A DNA stretch of 27,009 nt from Rhizophagus sp. LPA8_4_AMF (taxonomy: Eukaryota > Glomeromycota > Glomeromycetes > Glomerales > Glomeraceae). The DNA lies in the NCBI GenBank assembly GCA_021464525.1, contig JADRCO010000750.1, positions 1-27,009 on the forward strand. The letters are read 5' to 3'. Position 1 is the stretch's first letter, and every line of letters begins with the position of its first letter. Of this stretch, positions 1 through 10,723 are shown piece by piece. The position numbers were made by a program, and so were the translations under genes. The notes under the pieces are model-generated. The model had not been told where the DNA came from. It searched no databases and saw nothing but the letters and a program-made list of their open reading frames with translations.

Positions 1-490
1 TATGGACAAAAAACGGATGAAAACCGGGCGAATATTGGTATTCGAATATACAATCACAAATAAACTGCGTATACCATTTTGAAAATGGCGATAATTAACA
101 TACGTCCTAAGACGATAACTGTACAAAAAATACCTAGAAGTAACTCAATGATATCTCTATAACTAACCGATCTAGTCTAATAAAGGACAAATGCAAATAC
201 TAACTTATTTATAATAAAAATACTTACCCCAAACAACAAACACTAAAGTAAGTACCCCAGACTATACTACTTCCAAAATCCCAAAAATACTACAAAAAAA
301 AGGTTAGTAACCTAAATTAAATTCGTCACTAGAAATATCTATACAGACTACATAACAGTGCCGAGAAGGACGCGAAAAATTGAGATCTAATTTATAATAC
401 TAACTAACTAACTTTCTAACAAAACACAACCCATTGTTCTCGTCCCAGAGCCCAAACTCAGACTCGAATACCCCACAATAATTTATATTC
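1..490. other. AT-rich non-coding stretch, nothing recognised
   Basis: No open frame of useful length, RNA gene or clear repeat was seen on either strand. It precedes a GC-richer block at about 490-1250. Confidence 0.5.
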
Positions 491-602
491 GTGAACTCCT
501 CCTGGCTGAAACTTCGTTCACCATCCTGTTACCATAAATTTTGTGTAACTTGTGAACTCCTCCTAGTTTCTGCAACGTTCACCCCCATATTTTGTTGTTA
601 TC
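491..602. repeat. Two-copy imperfect tandem repeat, period 61 bp
   Basis: The 13-base string GTGAACTCCTCCT occurs at 491 and again at 552. A second shared string, GTTCAC, follows at the same offset in each copy (about 26 bases in). The units diverge between these anchors. The repeat lies at the start of a GC-richer block (about 490-1250) holding an open frame of 163 codons (491-982) that begins with GTG; its first ATG is at 650. I do not recognise the translation. The block may be a decayed mobile element or old gene rather than a living gene. Confidence 0.5.
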
Positions 603-982
603 GTGGAGCCTTTTTGTCAAAGCTCAGCCAAGGCGAGTCCAGAACTAAAATGATCCGCAGCAACGCAAAAGGTCACCTGTCCACCAAAGGATTCGACGAC
701 AGAAAACATTTTTTGTTGGAAAATTTTTTACGTCATAAAAGCGAGACTTCAACTAAAATTGACATCGATCCGATGGTGCCATCTACAAGCAAATCTTTTG
801 GTTCCTCAAAAATCCAAACTTTCCATTTTTGGTCATCTCACGTCATGCTAATACTTTGTGTTGCGCCGCAGGACGAAGGAGAGCAAAGCCAAAAATTCCC
901 AAGAAACCACTTCCAAAGAGCGAAAAAGAGAAGAAATATGTTGTTCATGTTTGTTCGTTTAAGTTTACTGCCAGCCCAGTGA

Positions 983-1985
983 AATTTTGGTAACTGAAAG
1001 CTTTATAACTTTTTTGAGCGAGTCCCTACGCACTGAAACCAGGAGAAAAAATTTTTTTCGAAAAAACTTTGGTACATAATAACTTCCTTCGAAACTAACA
1101 CCAAAAGAGGCTAAAAGAGTGAATATTCAGTTGGTAACGGTCATCTGGGGCAAAAAACAACTTTTTCATATAACGTTTGGAACCTTCCGCCATTTTGTTT
1201 TTGTTCTAAAATTTGTGGACCGAATGATCGGTGGGAAGAGTTCTCCTATGTTTTTTGACAAACTTTGATATTTTAAATTTCGAACAATAACATGTATTAA
1301 ATTAATAGTGTTGCATGTAGTCAAAAGGCTCTTCAAGAAATTTTTTTTTTGTTATTAATTTTGGACAATACATTCCGACCAAGAATTACTGGATTTGCCT
1401 ACTTACAATACTACTTTATTTAAAACATTTTATACTGGACAGTTGCTTCTTCAAATTCGTATATATACCATAATGATAACATTAACCGATATAATATTGA
1501 TTCAAAGAATATAGATAGTAACTACAATGATATTAGCTGATTTTAGTATTCCCTTATAAAGTATCACATTTATAGTTATTTCTTTTCATAAATTTAAAAT
1601 TTACGATTTAAAGATTTTTCATTATTAGTAGAAAGTCCAATATTTATTCTTGTCGTCACATTTAAGTTATTCAAATTTTAGAATTTTTTTAAAGAAAAAG
1701 AACAATTACTATTAGTAAATTTCTATCAAACTAAATTTTCAAAAGTCTATAAACTTTAGGAATCGAAATATTAAATAATAATCTATAATTATATATATAA
1801 TACTTTGAATTATGTGCAAATTTATTAAATTTATTAGAAAATCAATTTTATCACAAGTATAAATTACAAAGAAAAATAAACCATGATAAACATGTTGCTT
1901 AAACTTTAAACTAACTGTTTTGGTTTCAATATAAATAATAATAAAGGTAAATTATAAATGAAATACATTAAAATATTTAATTTCT
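983..1985. other. Non-coding stretch upstream of the kinase A 3' end
   Basis: AT-rich sequence with homopolymer runs and no supported gene. The last 100 bases or so must hold the 3' untranslated region of kinase A, which is transcribed leftwards and ends its coding sequence at 1986. Confidence 0.5.
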
Positions 1986-2653
1986 TTAATCATCATCACC
2001 ATTTTCGTCAACATTATCTATTATTTTAACCATAATAATATAAAATAACTGATAAGTACTCGTGAATGGGAGCTAATGAGAGGAATTTACAATAATCGAT
2101 TTAATGAACTTACTCGATGTTCAAAAGAGCAAGAAGTTATTGATCGATTATGGTTCTTTTGTTATAATAATCTGAAGAAAGACATCTGGATACCACGTTG
2201 TGACGAAGTTACTCGTTTGGAACAGATTAAGGGAATCACTTCTAGGGATAAGAAAAAATCAAAAAAGGATGTCTTGAAAGGGGAAGATCTGATGGATAAT
2301 ATAAAAAACAATAATTCACAAAAAAATTATGATAATAATATAAAAAAAGAGGAAAAAAATAAAGAACTTTTAATTAGTTTAGGAACGCGCGATCGACTTA
2401 TAAGTCATGCGACTCCAGGTAGTATTAATCATTTAGACAAGGTTTGGCATACGATACAAAAATTATAGTTTAGAATTTAAATTAGTTACATAATTATATA
2501 GATAGTTTAGTTCTTTCGTTTTAATTTTTTTTATTATTTTTGTTCTTCACACTAGGTTATATAGAATATTGTAAGTTTTATTACTTTATTCTATAGGTAT
2601 TTATGTAATTATGTAATTTTTTTTTAATTAATTATAATAAATAAATGCGTTAC

Positions 2654-2722
<69 letters not shown>

Positions 2723-4320
2723 ACTGATAAGTATTATCTTTGAAATGTATTTATCAAATAAATGAATAGTAGAATGTTTAAGTACCTCTTAATTGTATTG
2801 AATTGGAAACTTCCAATTCAACTAGTTGAGAGTCGCAATCTATCATAACAAAAAAAAAATTAGTAAACATTTAAAAAAATAGAAAACTTTAAGTCTAAAA
2901 TACCTTTATTATTTTCTTCATTAATATATGATGTAATAATGGACGAATTAACAGGTTTTGGTAATAAATTACTAAATGTAAATGCTCTACTAGTATATAC
3001 AGCATCTGAATTCTTTTTATACAAAGTTGAGATGTTTGGTATTTCTTTATCTGCTTCTTCAAATGTTGCTCTTATTTCTTTTCCCTCATAACCAAAATAT
3101 TCTATTTCATCAATCCCACCTTTATTAGAACTATTCCAAAATGAAATTATATTGAATAATTCCTCGGCCGTTGGTCTTTCATTTGAATTAGCATTCATAC
3201 ATTTATAAGCAAATTTCTTATATAATTCGGGAGTTCCTTTTCCAAATTCTGGTCTGAGTCCATTACATATGGCTAATGCTAAACTTAAATCATGTTTTTT
3301 ATTGTAAAAAGGTGGTTTTCCTGATGATAATTCAGCCATAATTACACCTACACTATAAATATCGGATGATGATGTATATGGTTCTCCGTTTAAGACTTCT
3401 GGTGCAATATATGGCATTACTCCATAAACTTTATCATCTGATTTTTGTTCATTTGCTGGTCCTGATAATCCAAAGTCTGAAATATAAGATACATCACTCG
3501 TAACTCGTAAGATATTTCCGCTATGAAAATCTTTATGGAGATAACCTGAATTATGCAAATCTAGTAAATCAAGTGATAAAACATTTAATAAAGCAATTTT
3601 TTCTTTCCATAAAATATTCTTGAAATTATTTGAAAGACTACTTCTTAAATTTCCTCCACTAGCAAATTGTATGATCATCATAAGTTCTTTAGTTTCTGGA
3701 TCTTTAGTTAATCCATAAAACTGTAATCCGTCAAACTTAGTTACTTTCCATTGTATTTTTAGCTAAATTTGCAATAGATTTTAAATAAAATATTTTAATG
3801 ATACTTAATATTGAACAATAAAAATGAAATAAATTAAGTTATAAATAGCATTAAATAAAGTAAGAAAACCTACTTCGTCTAAATATTTGTCTGACATATT
3901 TTGTGATCCATTTAACCTTTTCAAAGCGACTTCTTCAGGATTAGGTTCCCCTTTTTTCCAACTTCCATCACTTTGTTTATCATAAAATGATATACCATCA
4001 ATCCAAGTTGCAGAAAACACTTTAGCAAATCCACCTTCACCAATTTCTTTTATATCTGTAAATCTCTCATATGATACCCATTCAAGAAATTTATAACTAT
4101 ATTCCTTAACATGTATGTAATAATCATCTGGCTTACACATTGTATCTTTTATAAATTTATCAATATCAGAATTTCCGCTGGTCCATCCTTCCATTATTCT
4201 AAATGGGTCGCATTTTTTACACCATAATTCCTCAGTAAAAGGCTTATTGCAATACGAACAATTTTTGTTATTTACTGTGTCATTATCGGAGATTTTTAAT
4301 TTGCCAAATTCAATTTCCAT
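1986..4320 (-). CDS. Protein kinase A (TKL-like, zinc-knuckle N-terminus), four exons
   Basis: Minus-strand gene with exons 3874-4320, 2904-3762, 2786-2839 and 1986-2017; the joined frame is 463 codons plus stop. All three introns are GT-AG (111, 64 and 768 bp). Residues 21-37 hold CSYC and CKKC, a probable zinc knuckle. The kinase domain has the glycine loop IGEGGFAKVF (about 93-102), VALK with Lys134, the catalytic loop HKDFHSGN (Asp about 227), the metal-binding DFG (about 245) and APE, so it should be active. It belongs to the divergent TKL-like kinases expanded in Rhizophagus; substrate unknown. The last exon (tail DNVDENGDDD) was found by analogy with kinase B: same length (32 nt), phase and acceptor. 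The third intron is long only because of a retroelement insertion. Start: the ATG at 4320 matches the paralogues. Confidence 0.85.
2042..2733 (+). mobile_element. 5'-truncated LINE-type retroelement copy with poly-A tail and target duplication
   Basis: The sequence AAAATAACTGATAAGTA stands at 2042-2058 and again, exactly, at 2717-2733, with the first AAAA of the right copy merged with the poly-A tail. Between them lie an open frame, a 3' UTR-like AT-rich stretch with AATAAATAAATG, and about 65 A residues (2656-2720, one TT interruption). This is the signature of target-primed reverse transcription: 3' poly-A, flanking duplication, 5' truncation. The duplication starts with AAAA, as expected when a LINE endonuclease nicks at TTTT/A on the opposite strand. 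The copy sits antisense in the third intron of kinase A; removing it leaves a normal intron of about 93 bp. Confidence 0.9.
2059..2468 (+). pseudogene. C-terminal fragment of a probable LINE polyprotein
   Basis: The frame is open from the left target duplication through 2468; the first ATG (2076) is probably not a start, because the reading continues upstream as TREWEL to the insertion junction. It ends with a lysine/asparagine-rich stretch and the stop TAG. Motifs such as REWELMRG, EVIDRLWFF and DIWIPRCDEV resemble, from memory, the extreme C-terminal tail that follows RNase H in Rhizophagus LINE proteins. No reverse transcriptase or endonuclease motif is present, as expected from 5' truncation. 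It could also be a retroposed cellular transcript; a protein search would decide. Confidence 0.55.
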
Positions 4321-4419
4321 TGGATTATTTTTAGATTTATTTTTACTGGAAAATAAATTATTTTAGACGAAAATTTTTTTTTTTCGACTATTCGTGAATG
4401 ATTACTAAAAAGGAATATT

Positions 4420-4500
4420 TTAACCAAAAACAGAAATTTCTCCGATCATTGCTTTTTTTTGCGGACCATATTTTTTCCGATTCACTGATCTGCAATTTTG
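4420..4500 (-). promoter_or_regulatory. Conserved upstream block of kinase A with CGG-N12-CCG
   Basis: About 100-180 bp upstream of the kinase A ATG. It shares CCGATCATTG, then CGG (4462-4464), 12 bases, CCG (4477-4479) and TGATCTGCA with the blocks upstream of kinases B and C. Paired CGG half-sites are the known target of fungal Zn2Cys6 regulators; that a regulator binds here is inference. Confidence 0.5.
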
Positions 4501-6308
4501 CCACAGACGTGTGACATTTCGCAATTAAGTAATAAATATTAAAATTAAAATACTTACCTTCGCAGTTCGGTGATATTCTAACCCCACTATCAAATAACTA
4601 ATACATAATAATCGTAAAATTTGCAAAATCAACTATACAAAACTATCGAGCTAACCTATTACTCATATTCTATAATATTGAATAACTTACGGTTGGTTAG
4701 AAATATAGTTTCCTAATTGTAAATCAGAAATTTTTTTAAACGATAAATTTGAGCTGTAATTTTGATGTGATGACAGAACTAACCTTTCTAAATCACTATG
4801 TTTCCGAATAGGAGGTAGTAATGATGTATTTAATGGTTAGGATGAAAAAGAATTATTACAATTCATAGTGAGCTAACATAAATCAATTTATTATAGTTAT
4901 TAATATTCCTATTATTAATCTCCTTTAGACTCATAATTAATATAGATTGTATTAAAATTATCTATAAAATATAAAATTTACATTATACTTGGACAAACTG
5001 ATATGTTAATTTGGATTTAAATATTTAAGAAGGTTCATAATTATTTTATAGTAGAAATTATCACCAATCTGAAATCAAAGAATTGAAATAATTTTTCGCT
5101 GATTTGACTTTTCAAAATTGTAAAATTGTAAGAATTGTACGTTATTAATAAACAAATTTATTTATTATAAAAGTTAATAAATTTTTTTGTTATACTATAT
5201 AATTAAATAAACTTAAATGTTCATAACAAATTTTAATATTTTAAATTTCCAACTATAACATAAGCAACATATAAATAAATTGTATTAGCTCATTAAGGAA
5301 ACTCTTTTCGTTATCAGTACATTCCAAGCAAGTGGCCTACGTAAAACATTTAAAATCTACTAGTTAATTTTAAGTTACTATGAATCTCTAATACCAAACC
5401 AAATTAGGTTCCTAATCTCCTATCGCACTAAATGTCACTCATGAATACCTGAATGTGAAGCTAAATAAAAAGGGTTTTTCTAATTAATACCGTTATACAA
5501 TGTTAATAATGCTTCTTATTAATAGAATTTGACTATAAAGTCACAAACATTATGAATTAAAAGAAAAGTGTTTACAAAAAAAAAAGCGTTTAAAATTTTT
5601 TTATTCAAACATCAAGTTCGTGACGTTTGATATTATGACGTTTAACGTAATGTTACACAAACAAGTAATCTAAATCAAACCTATTTAATGTTAACTTGGC
5701 CAACCCCTATTGTTACATTTCACAGATCCTTTCCATATTATTGGATAATTAAATTGTGTGTGGGTAAAAAAAAACGATTTTCAATTAGTAATATTATGTG
5801 GTTGCATGTCGTTACTCTGTGTTATGTTACCTTATGTAGAAAAGTACATTTTCAACTGATTTTCTTCCGTAAGGCGTAACATTCATTAAAAAAAAAGAGA
5901 GATTTTATGCAATACTTAAGTTTTAAATTATTAAGAATTTTTTGTAAATATTTCGTTAACTTGTAAATTGAATAATTTTCACGATTTTGAGATTAAAAAA
6001 TTTCTACGGTAAAAAAAGTAAAAGAAAAAAAATTGTAAAAAAAAAACTCCATAAAAAAATTTTTTTATTTGATGCGAGTTAGACGCCGATCTACATAATC
6101 TACATAGTTTCGGAAAAGTCTAAATTAACTTATAGTTTTGCTAAGCCCATCACTTATTAAGGTTAGCCGATTTATTACGATGGAAATGTTTGTGACACGA
6201 TCGTAAAAAGAACGCAAACATAAAAATGCACGACTTTAAAAAATTTTTTTTTTTTTTTTTTTTACAGTAATTGTATTTTTTTTTAAAAAAAAATACGTAA
6301 TATTAAAA
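4501..6308. other. Intergenic region between kinase A and the F-box gene
   Basis: Very AT-rich, with no supported gene on either strand; the longest open frame (5688-5879) is short and has no recognisable content. A pure run of about 20 T at 6244-6263 lies some 50 bp upstream of the F-box ATG. The right end presumably holds the F-box promoter and the left end the kinase A promoter. Confidence 0.5.
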
Positions 6309-7766
6309 ATGTCCTGTCAACTTCCCGCTGATTGTCTTAACGAAATTTTTGAATATTTAGAAAAAGATAAAGTCGCTTTACATTCATGTTTATTGGTTAA
6401 TCGACTTTGGTGTGAAATTTCAGTTAGAATATTATGGAGGAATATTTGGATTCCAGTTGGATATGAACATCGATTGAAAGTTGAAACATCAATTCTTAAT
6501 ACATTGATCGCATGTCTTCCTAATAAATCCAAAACTCATTTATTAGAGAAAGGAATTCTTAATTCAACACAAATATCAAAAACTTGTTTCTTTGATTATC
6601 CATCACTTTGTAAAGTACTTTCAATTCATATGATTGGACAAATGATTATTGATGTTTTTAAAAATCAAAAATATTTAGCAAAAGAAATAATGAAAATGTT
6701 TATGACAAGAAGTTGTTTAAAAAAATTATCATATTATAATAATCCAAATACATTAAATTTATCATTTACAAGATATCCAGGATCAAAAGATTGTTTTACT
6801 AGATTATCCAAATTAACATGTAGTTCTGATATTAAATCAGTATTTTTTTATAAATTATCACAAATAAGTTTTAATATTCAATCATTAACTATAGAATTTA
6901 ATGGTACAATTTCTGAAGATTTAAAAAATTTAATTTCTTCACAAAATAATTTAAAAAATTTATCATTATCACAACCATTTTTTAGTATGACAGATTGGTC
7001 AGATATTATACCTTCATTAATTAAACATTCAAATACTATAATTAAATTAAAAATTTATTGGGAAGCTTATAATTTTTTGATTAGAACAAAACAATTATCT
7101 TTTATTACAAAATTTTTAAATTTACAAGAACTTGTTTTATCATTTCAAAGGAATGATCATTTTGATGAAATTAATAATATTTTACAAAATAGTATTTTTC
7201 CTCATTTACAAATTTTAAAATTTCCTTATAGATATCCTAAAGTTGATATTTTAATTAAATTTTTAAAAAATAATGGTAAAAATTTAAAAGAATTTTATAT
7301 TAATTATACTTTACCTATTTTACCTGCTAATGATTTATTAAATTTAAAAATTTCAAGATATTGTCCTAATTTAAAATTATTATCAACTTTATTTAAAAAA
7401 GTTGAATCTTTAAAAATATTTTTTAATAGATGTCAACAATTAGAATGTTTTGAAACTCATTATAATTATGGTTTAAGTGAAAGAGATATTTTGGGTGCTT
7501 TGGCTGAATATTCTCCTAAAAATTTTTTTAAATTAAAATTATTATATTATTCTTATTCTCAATTAACTCCTAAAGATTTAGAAGAATTTTTTATTAATTG
7601 GAAAAATCGTTTACAACATAAATCTTTTTATTTTACTATGATTGGAAAATTTAATAATATTGATGATTCTTATATTAATAGATTAAAAAATGATGAAAAT
7701 ATGAAAATGATTGAAAAATATAAAAAATTGGGAATTATTAAAAAATTTGAAATTATAAATCATTAA
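6309..7766 (+). CDS. F-box protein (substrate receptor of an SCF ubiquitin ligase)
   Basis: Single-exon frame of 485 codons from ATG to TAA. Residues 5-45 form an F-box: LPADCLNEIFEYLE, then CLLVNRLWCEISVRILWRNIW, the typical opening of the very large Rhizophagus F-box family. The F-box is expected to bind Skp1 so that the rest recruits a target for ubiquitination. Residues 50-485 are rich in Leu, Asn, Lys and Phe, with loosely spaced leucine motifs such as LKNLSLSQP and LQELVLSF that suggest degenerate leucine-rich repeats. There is no signal peptide or membrane segment. Codon use is strongly AT-biased and becomes more so towards the 3' end, where nearly all third positions are A or T. The target protein is unknown. 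Confidence 0.85.
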   Translation: MSCQLPADCLNEIFEYLEKDKVALHSCLLVNRLWCEISVRILWRNIWIPVGYEHRLKVETSILNTLIACLPNKSKTHLLEKGILNSTQISKTCFFDYPSLCKVLSIHMIGQMIIDVFKNQKYLAKEIMKMFMTRSCLKKLSYYNNPNTLNLSFTRYPGSKDCFTRLSKLTCSSDIKSVFFYKLSQISFNIQSLTIEFNGTISEDLKNLISSQNNLKNLSLSQPFFSMTDWSDIIPSLIKHSNTIIKLKIYWEAYNFLIRTKQLSFITKFLNLQELVLSFQRNDHFDEINNILQNSIFPHLQILKFPYRYPKVDILIKFLKNNGKNLKEFYINYTLPILPANDLLNLKISRYCPNLKLLSTLFKKVESLKIFFNRCQQLECFETHYNYGLSERDILGALAEYSPKNFFKLKLLYYSYSQLTPKDLEEFFINWKNRLQHKSFYFTMIGKFNNIDDSYINRLKNDENMKMIEKYKKLGIIKKFEIINH

Positions 7767-7860
7767 ATTAGATTATATTATTTTTTTAGGAATTTTATTT
7801 GATGTATTTGCAATAATTTAAATAAAATAAAATAAAGAATAAAACACATGGCGCACTAAT

Positions 7861-8175
7861 TTTCGTTATGGCGTGTAGTAAATTTATGCCTCGTAAGAAA
7901 TCAGGTATAGTAAGGTATCCAGTGATATGAGCATTTGCCCAGTAATTCTGATAAATTAGATTACATTAATATTAACGTGTTGAATCACTGTACTTTGAAT
8001 GATAGTTTCAACCCAATTTGGTATGTATTTTAACAATACGAATATGCGATATGCGACGATTTTCGTTATAGCGTGTAGTAAATATGCCTGGGCCTCGTAA
8101 GGAATCAGGTATAGTGAGATATGAGCATTGCTTAATAATTCTGATAAATTAGTTCAATTGTGTTGAATCACTGTG
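7861..8175 (+). repeat. Direct repeat, two copies about 200 bp apart
   Basis: Copy 1 (7861-7995) and copy 2 (8061-8175) share TTTCGTTAT, GGCGTGTAG/AGCGTGTAG, GCCTCGTAAG, AATCAGGTATAGT, GATATGAGCAT, AATTCTGATAAATTAG and TGTTGAATCACTGT in the same order. Copy 2 has small deletions. It is an old local duplication or two copies of one non-coding element; no coding frame is shared. Confidence 0.8.
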
Positions 8176-9509
8176 ATTGTTTCCTATACACCTTGTTAAA
8201 CCTTGCTAACCCTCTGATGCAATTTGTGTACCCGTTACCTGTCAATGTTACCGAAGCGTCAAGAACCAATAACTGCACATCAGAGTTGATCAGTGGATGC
8301 AAGAATGCATAAGATTTTGTAACCATTGGATATTACAATGTACAAATGATTTGCCGTACATATGCTGAACAACATGTTCTGTTATACCACAATACCAATT
8401 TCTCGACGGACATTTACCCTATTTATCTGTTCCATGGTACTGTACTTACAAACCCAATGTTTGCGTAATTAACTGGAACTATGGTTGATGGAATAAACAG
8501 TTACATACTAATATACCATACGCACCATGCACCAATTATTTTTTAATATTGTCAAAATTTCAATTTTAAGTGTTCAATTTGCACTAATTATATTAAAGAA
8601 AAATTATACCCGATTCCAAAGTTCAATTGAAAATCATTTGTTTTGTTTGTTCTCAAAAAAAAAGTTTTTTTTGTTTCACGGGACTATGAAAAAAATGATT
8701 CATAAAGACTAAATAAATTATATTGTCGAGACTGTAATTAGTATGTATAAAGGAAACTTGTATGATTAAGCTTTTATTAAAATTGGCTATTTTAACTTAA
8801 TCAATGTGAGATAAACTATTTTATCTATATTCCAGTTACTGTTTCGAGTTTTCGAGTTTCGGCGATGATTTTTCCGCCGAGGTTTGTTTATTATGACCCA
8901 ACATATTTTTTTTACGTTACGTATTTTTAGTTAGCTTAAGATCACGTAAAACATGTTACTAATAATAAAATTTTTGATTAATTCAAAGTTATACTGTAAA
9001 TTTCGGTATTTGGAATATTATTAACTTTGTAGGAAAAAAGATTTTCCTTGTTACACATTTAAAATGGTTTAATATCGCTGATTTTAATTTACTTTTTAAC
9101 TTTTACTTTACAGTATTAATTAAAATCGTGGTTAAATTAAAATCATGCGTTACTTAATATCACGTTACTTTCTTCCACACTGAATGGCTTGGTCCAATGA
9201 GATAATAAATGTATTATTGATGTCAGTGTTACAATGATCAATAACCGATGATAAATACATACAGTATATATATAAAAGAAGTAATAATGATTAATTATGA
9301 ATTAATAGAATACCATAAAAAGGTATTCTGTAGCTTGTTTCACTTTCTCGGTTTTTTTCACTTTCTTTTCTTTTTTTTTTTAAAAAAAATAAAAAACATA
9401 AAAAGATCATACTAACATTTTTTATTGAAGAAACTTAATCAAAATATTCACCCTTTTCATTTTATTCGTTATTCATTTGTTTTTTTATAAAAACATTTTC
9501 CTTTTAAAA
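8176..9509. other. Intergenic region with promoter-like end
   Basis: No supported gene. The short open frame at 8527-8712 lacks recognisable content. Near 9265-9275 is a TATA-like run (TATATATATAAAAG), and 9335-9380 is a pyrimidine-rich CACTTTCTCGG...CACTTTCTTTTC tract, the sort of CT-rich stretch often found just upstream of fungal transcription starts. Both fit a promoter for the small gene beginning at 9510. Confidence 0.45.
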
Positions 9510-9902
9510 ATGAACTCTCTTGAATTATTTTTTCAAATGTTATACCAATACGATATGACGAAACGAGATAATCAGAGGACCGGTAATACTGAAGTGGTTG
9601 AATCCCCTACACTTGATATGAACTTTGATTTTGCTGATGCACCTCCAGCGATCGTAAATAAACCAAATAATAATGAAGAGAGAGATAATGAGAAGGAGAA
9701 GGAAAGCTCCAAAAAATCTTCTATTCGCAAAGTAAATCATCCAAGATCAATTAAGAAAAATCCCGTCAAAGTGGACAAAGTCGAACAACCAAAATTGTCA
9801 AAACGGATGAAAAGAGTGAAGGATAATTTACGTATTGATATGGTGGGTTATGAACAAAAGCATTATGTCACTCGTTCGTATCCAAAAAAAAGAAGAAAAT
9901 GA
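9510..9902 (+). CDS. Small basic protein with C-terminal nuclear-localisation-like tail
   Basis: Frame of 130 codons from the ATG at 9510, which sits in the context AAAAATG; an in-frame TTG at 9477 gives a longer frame but is not a likely eukaryotic start. The N-terminal 20 residues are hydrophobic to neutral. Residues about 40-65 are acidic and polar (NNNEERDNEKEKE), then lysine-rich, and the protein ends in PKKRRK, close to the classical monopartite nuclear signal. I do not recognise a domain. Codon use is more balanced than in the F-box gene, with many G/C-ending codons, which supports a conserved, expressed gene. AATAAA at 9918 is a plausible poly-A signal. It may be a nuclear or nucleolar protein; that is inference. 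Confidence 0.6.
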   Translation: MNSLELFFQMLYQYDMTKRDNQRTGNTEVVESPTLDMNFDFADAPPAIVNKPNNNEERDNEKEKESSKKSSIRKVNHPRSIKKNPVKVDKVEQPKLSKRMKRVKDNLRIDMVGYEQKHYVTRSYPKKRRK

Positions 9903-10246
9903 TAGAATGTGTTATAGAATAAATATTCGGAAAAAATACGTCCTATGTTTTTTTTATGAAATAATTTTTAATATTAATATATTCTCTTAGACTTAGACTT
10001 AATATGATATGATCGCATAAAATATTTTTTTAAAATATAGTTAGCAAATTATTAGTTCCAATTACTTTAATTTAGCCCTATATAAGTTTATGGTTGAACG
10101 ATTAAAAGATATATAACACGATTGATTCTTTTAATTAATTTTATTAGTACTTTGCAACATACAGTATATAAATATTATGTGATATTTACTTTATTTTAAT
10201 ATAATAATTAATTTTTTTGACAAGAATCTTTTACCATAGCATGTTA
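9903..10246. other. 3' region of the small gene and left end of duplicated block B
   Basis: AT-rich, without a gene. From about 10085 the sequence matches the stretch starting near 18340 (shared ATTAAAAGATATATAA, TTTAATTAAT-like and AATACTTTRCAACATAC strings). This is therefore the left limit of the duplicated block that contains kinase B. Confidence 0.55.
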
Positions 10247-10723
10247 TGCTTTGGGTGTCGATTGTGTCAGTTGATAGCCGCCGTGCGTCAGATGTAGATT
10301 GATACCTAACGCGTGTTACTTGTCACGTAACATTAATCTATAACTAAACATAAAATTTCCAGTCTTAATAAATTTTTATTATTAAATAAATTTATTTATC
10401 TCATTAAAAAATATGTAACCCTAAAATGTTAAATCGATTAGACTTATACTCATGGAATTCACTTCATTTAAAATTATTTAGAAATTACAAGTTTCTTCAA
10501 GAAAATTTTACAATATATAAATTTCATATAAATCAAATAAGTATGAAATATTCATAATATGTATAATTCATTGTGATATATACAGTACAGTAAGTTTACC
10601 GTTACTCATAAACTAAAAAGCAATTTCATTTAAAATTCTTTATATTAGAAGACTTGATTGTGCGATACAGATGACGCAGATGACGCGCCAGTTATCAGCT
10701 GACGCAAATCGACACCCGAGGCA
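10247..10723. mobile_element. Non-autonomous DNA-transposon-like element with inverted ends
   Basis: The left end reads TGCTTTGGGTGTCGATTGTG and continues GTCAGTTGATAG...GCGTCAGATGTA. The complement of the right end (inwards from 10723) reads TGCCTCGGGTGTCGATTTGC, then GTCAGCTGATA...GCGTCATCTG. About 45-55 bp of imperfect terminal inverted repeat, much richer in GC than the AT-rich interior. There is no transposase frame. The corresponding place in block C (near 18505) runs straight from GACGAAAATTGCATG to the shared downstream sequence, so it is an empty site. I could not define a target duplication, so the exact ends are uncertain by some 20 bp. Confidence 0.7.

Noticed and set aside
5688..5879. 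Open frame of 63 codons
   Set aside because: No recognisable content, surrounded by non-coding AT-rich sequence.
6317..6532. Minus-strand open frame of 71 codons
   Set aside because: Antisense shadow of the F-box region.
8527..8712. Open frame of 61 codons
   Set aside because: Low-complexity translation with no domain and no supporting context.
9540..9740. Minus-strand open frame of 66 codons
   Set aside because: Antisense shadow of the small basic protein gene.
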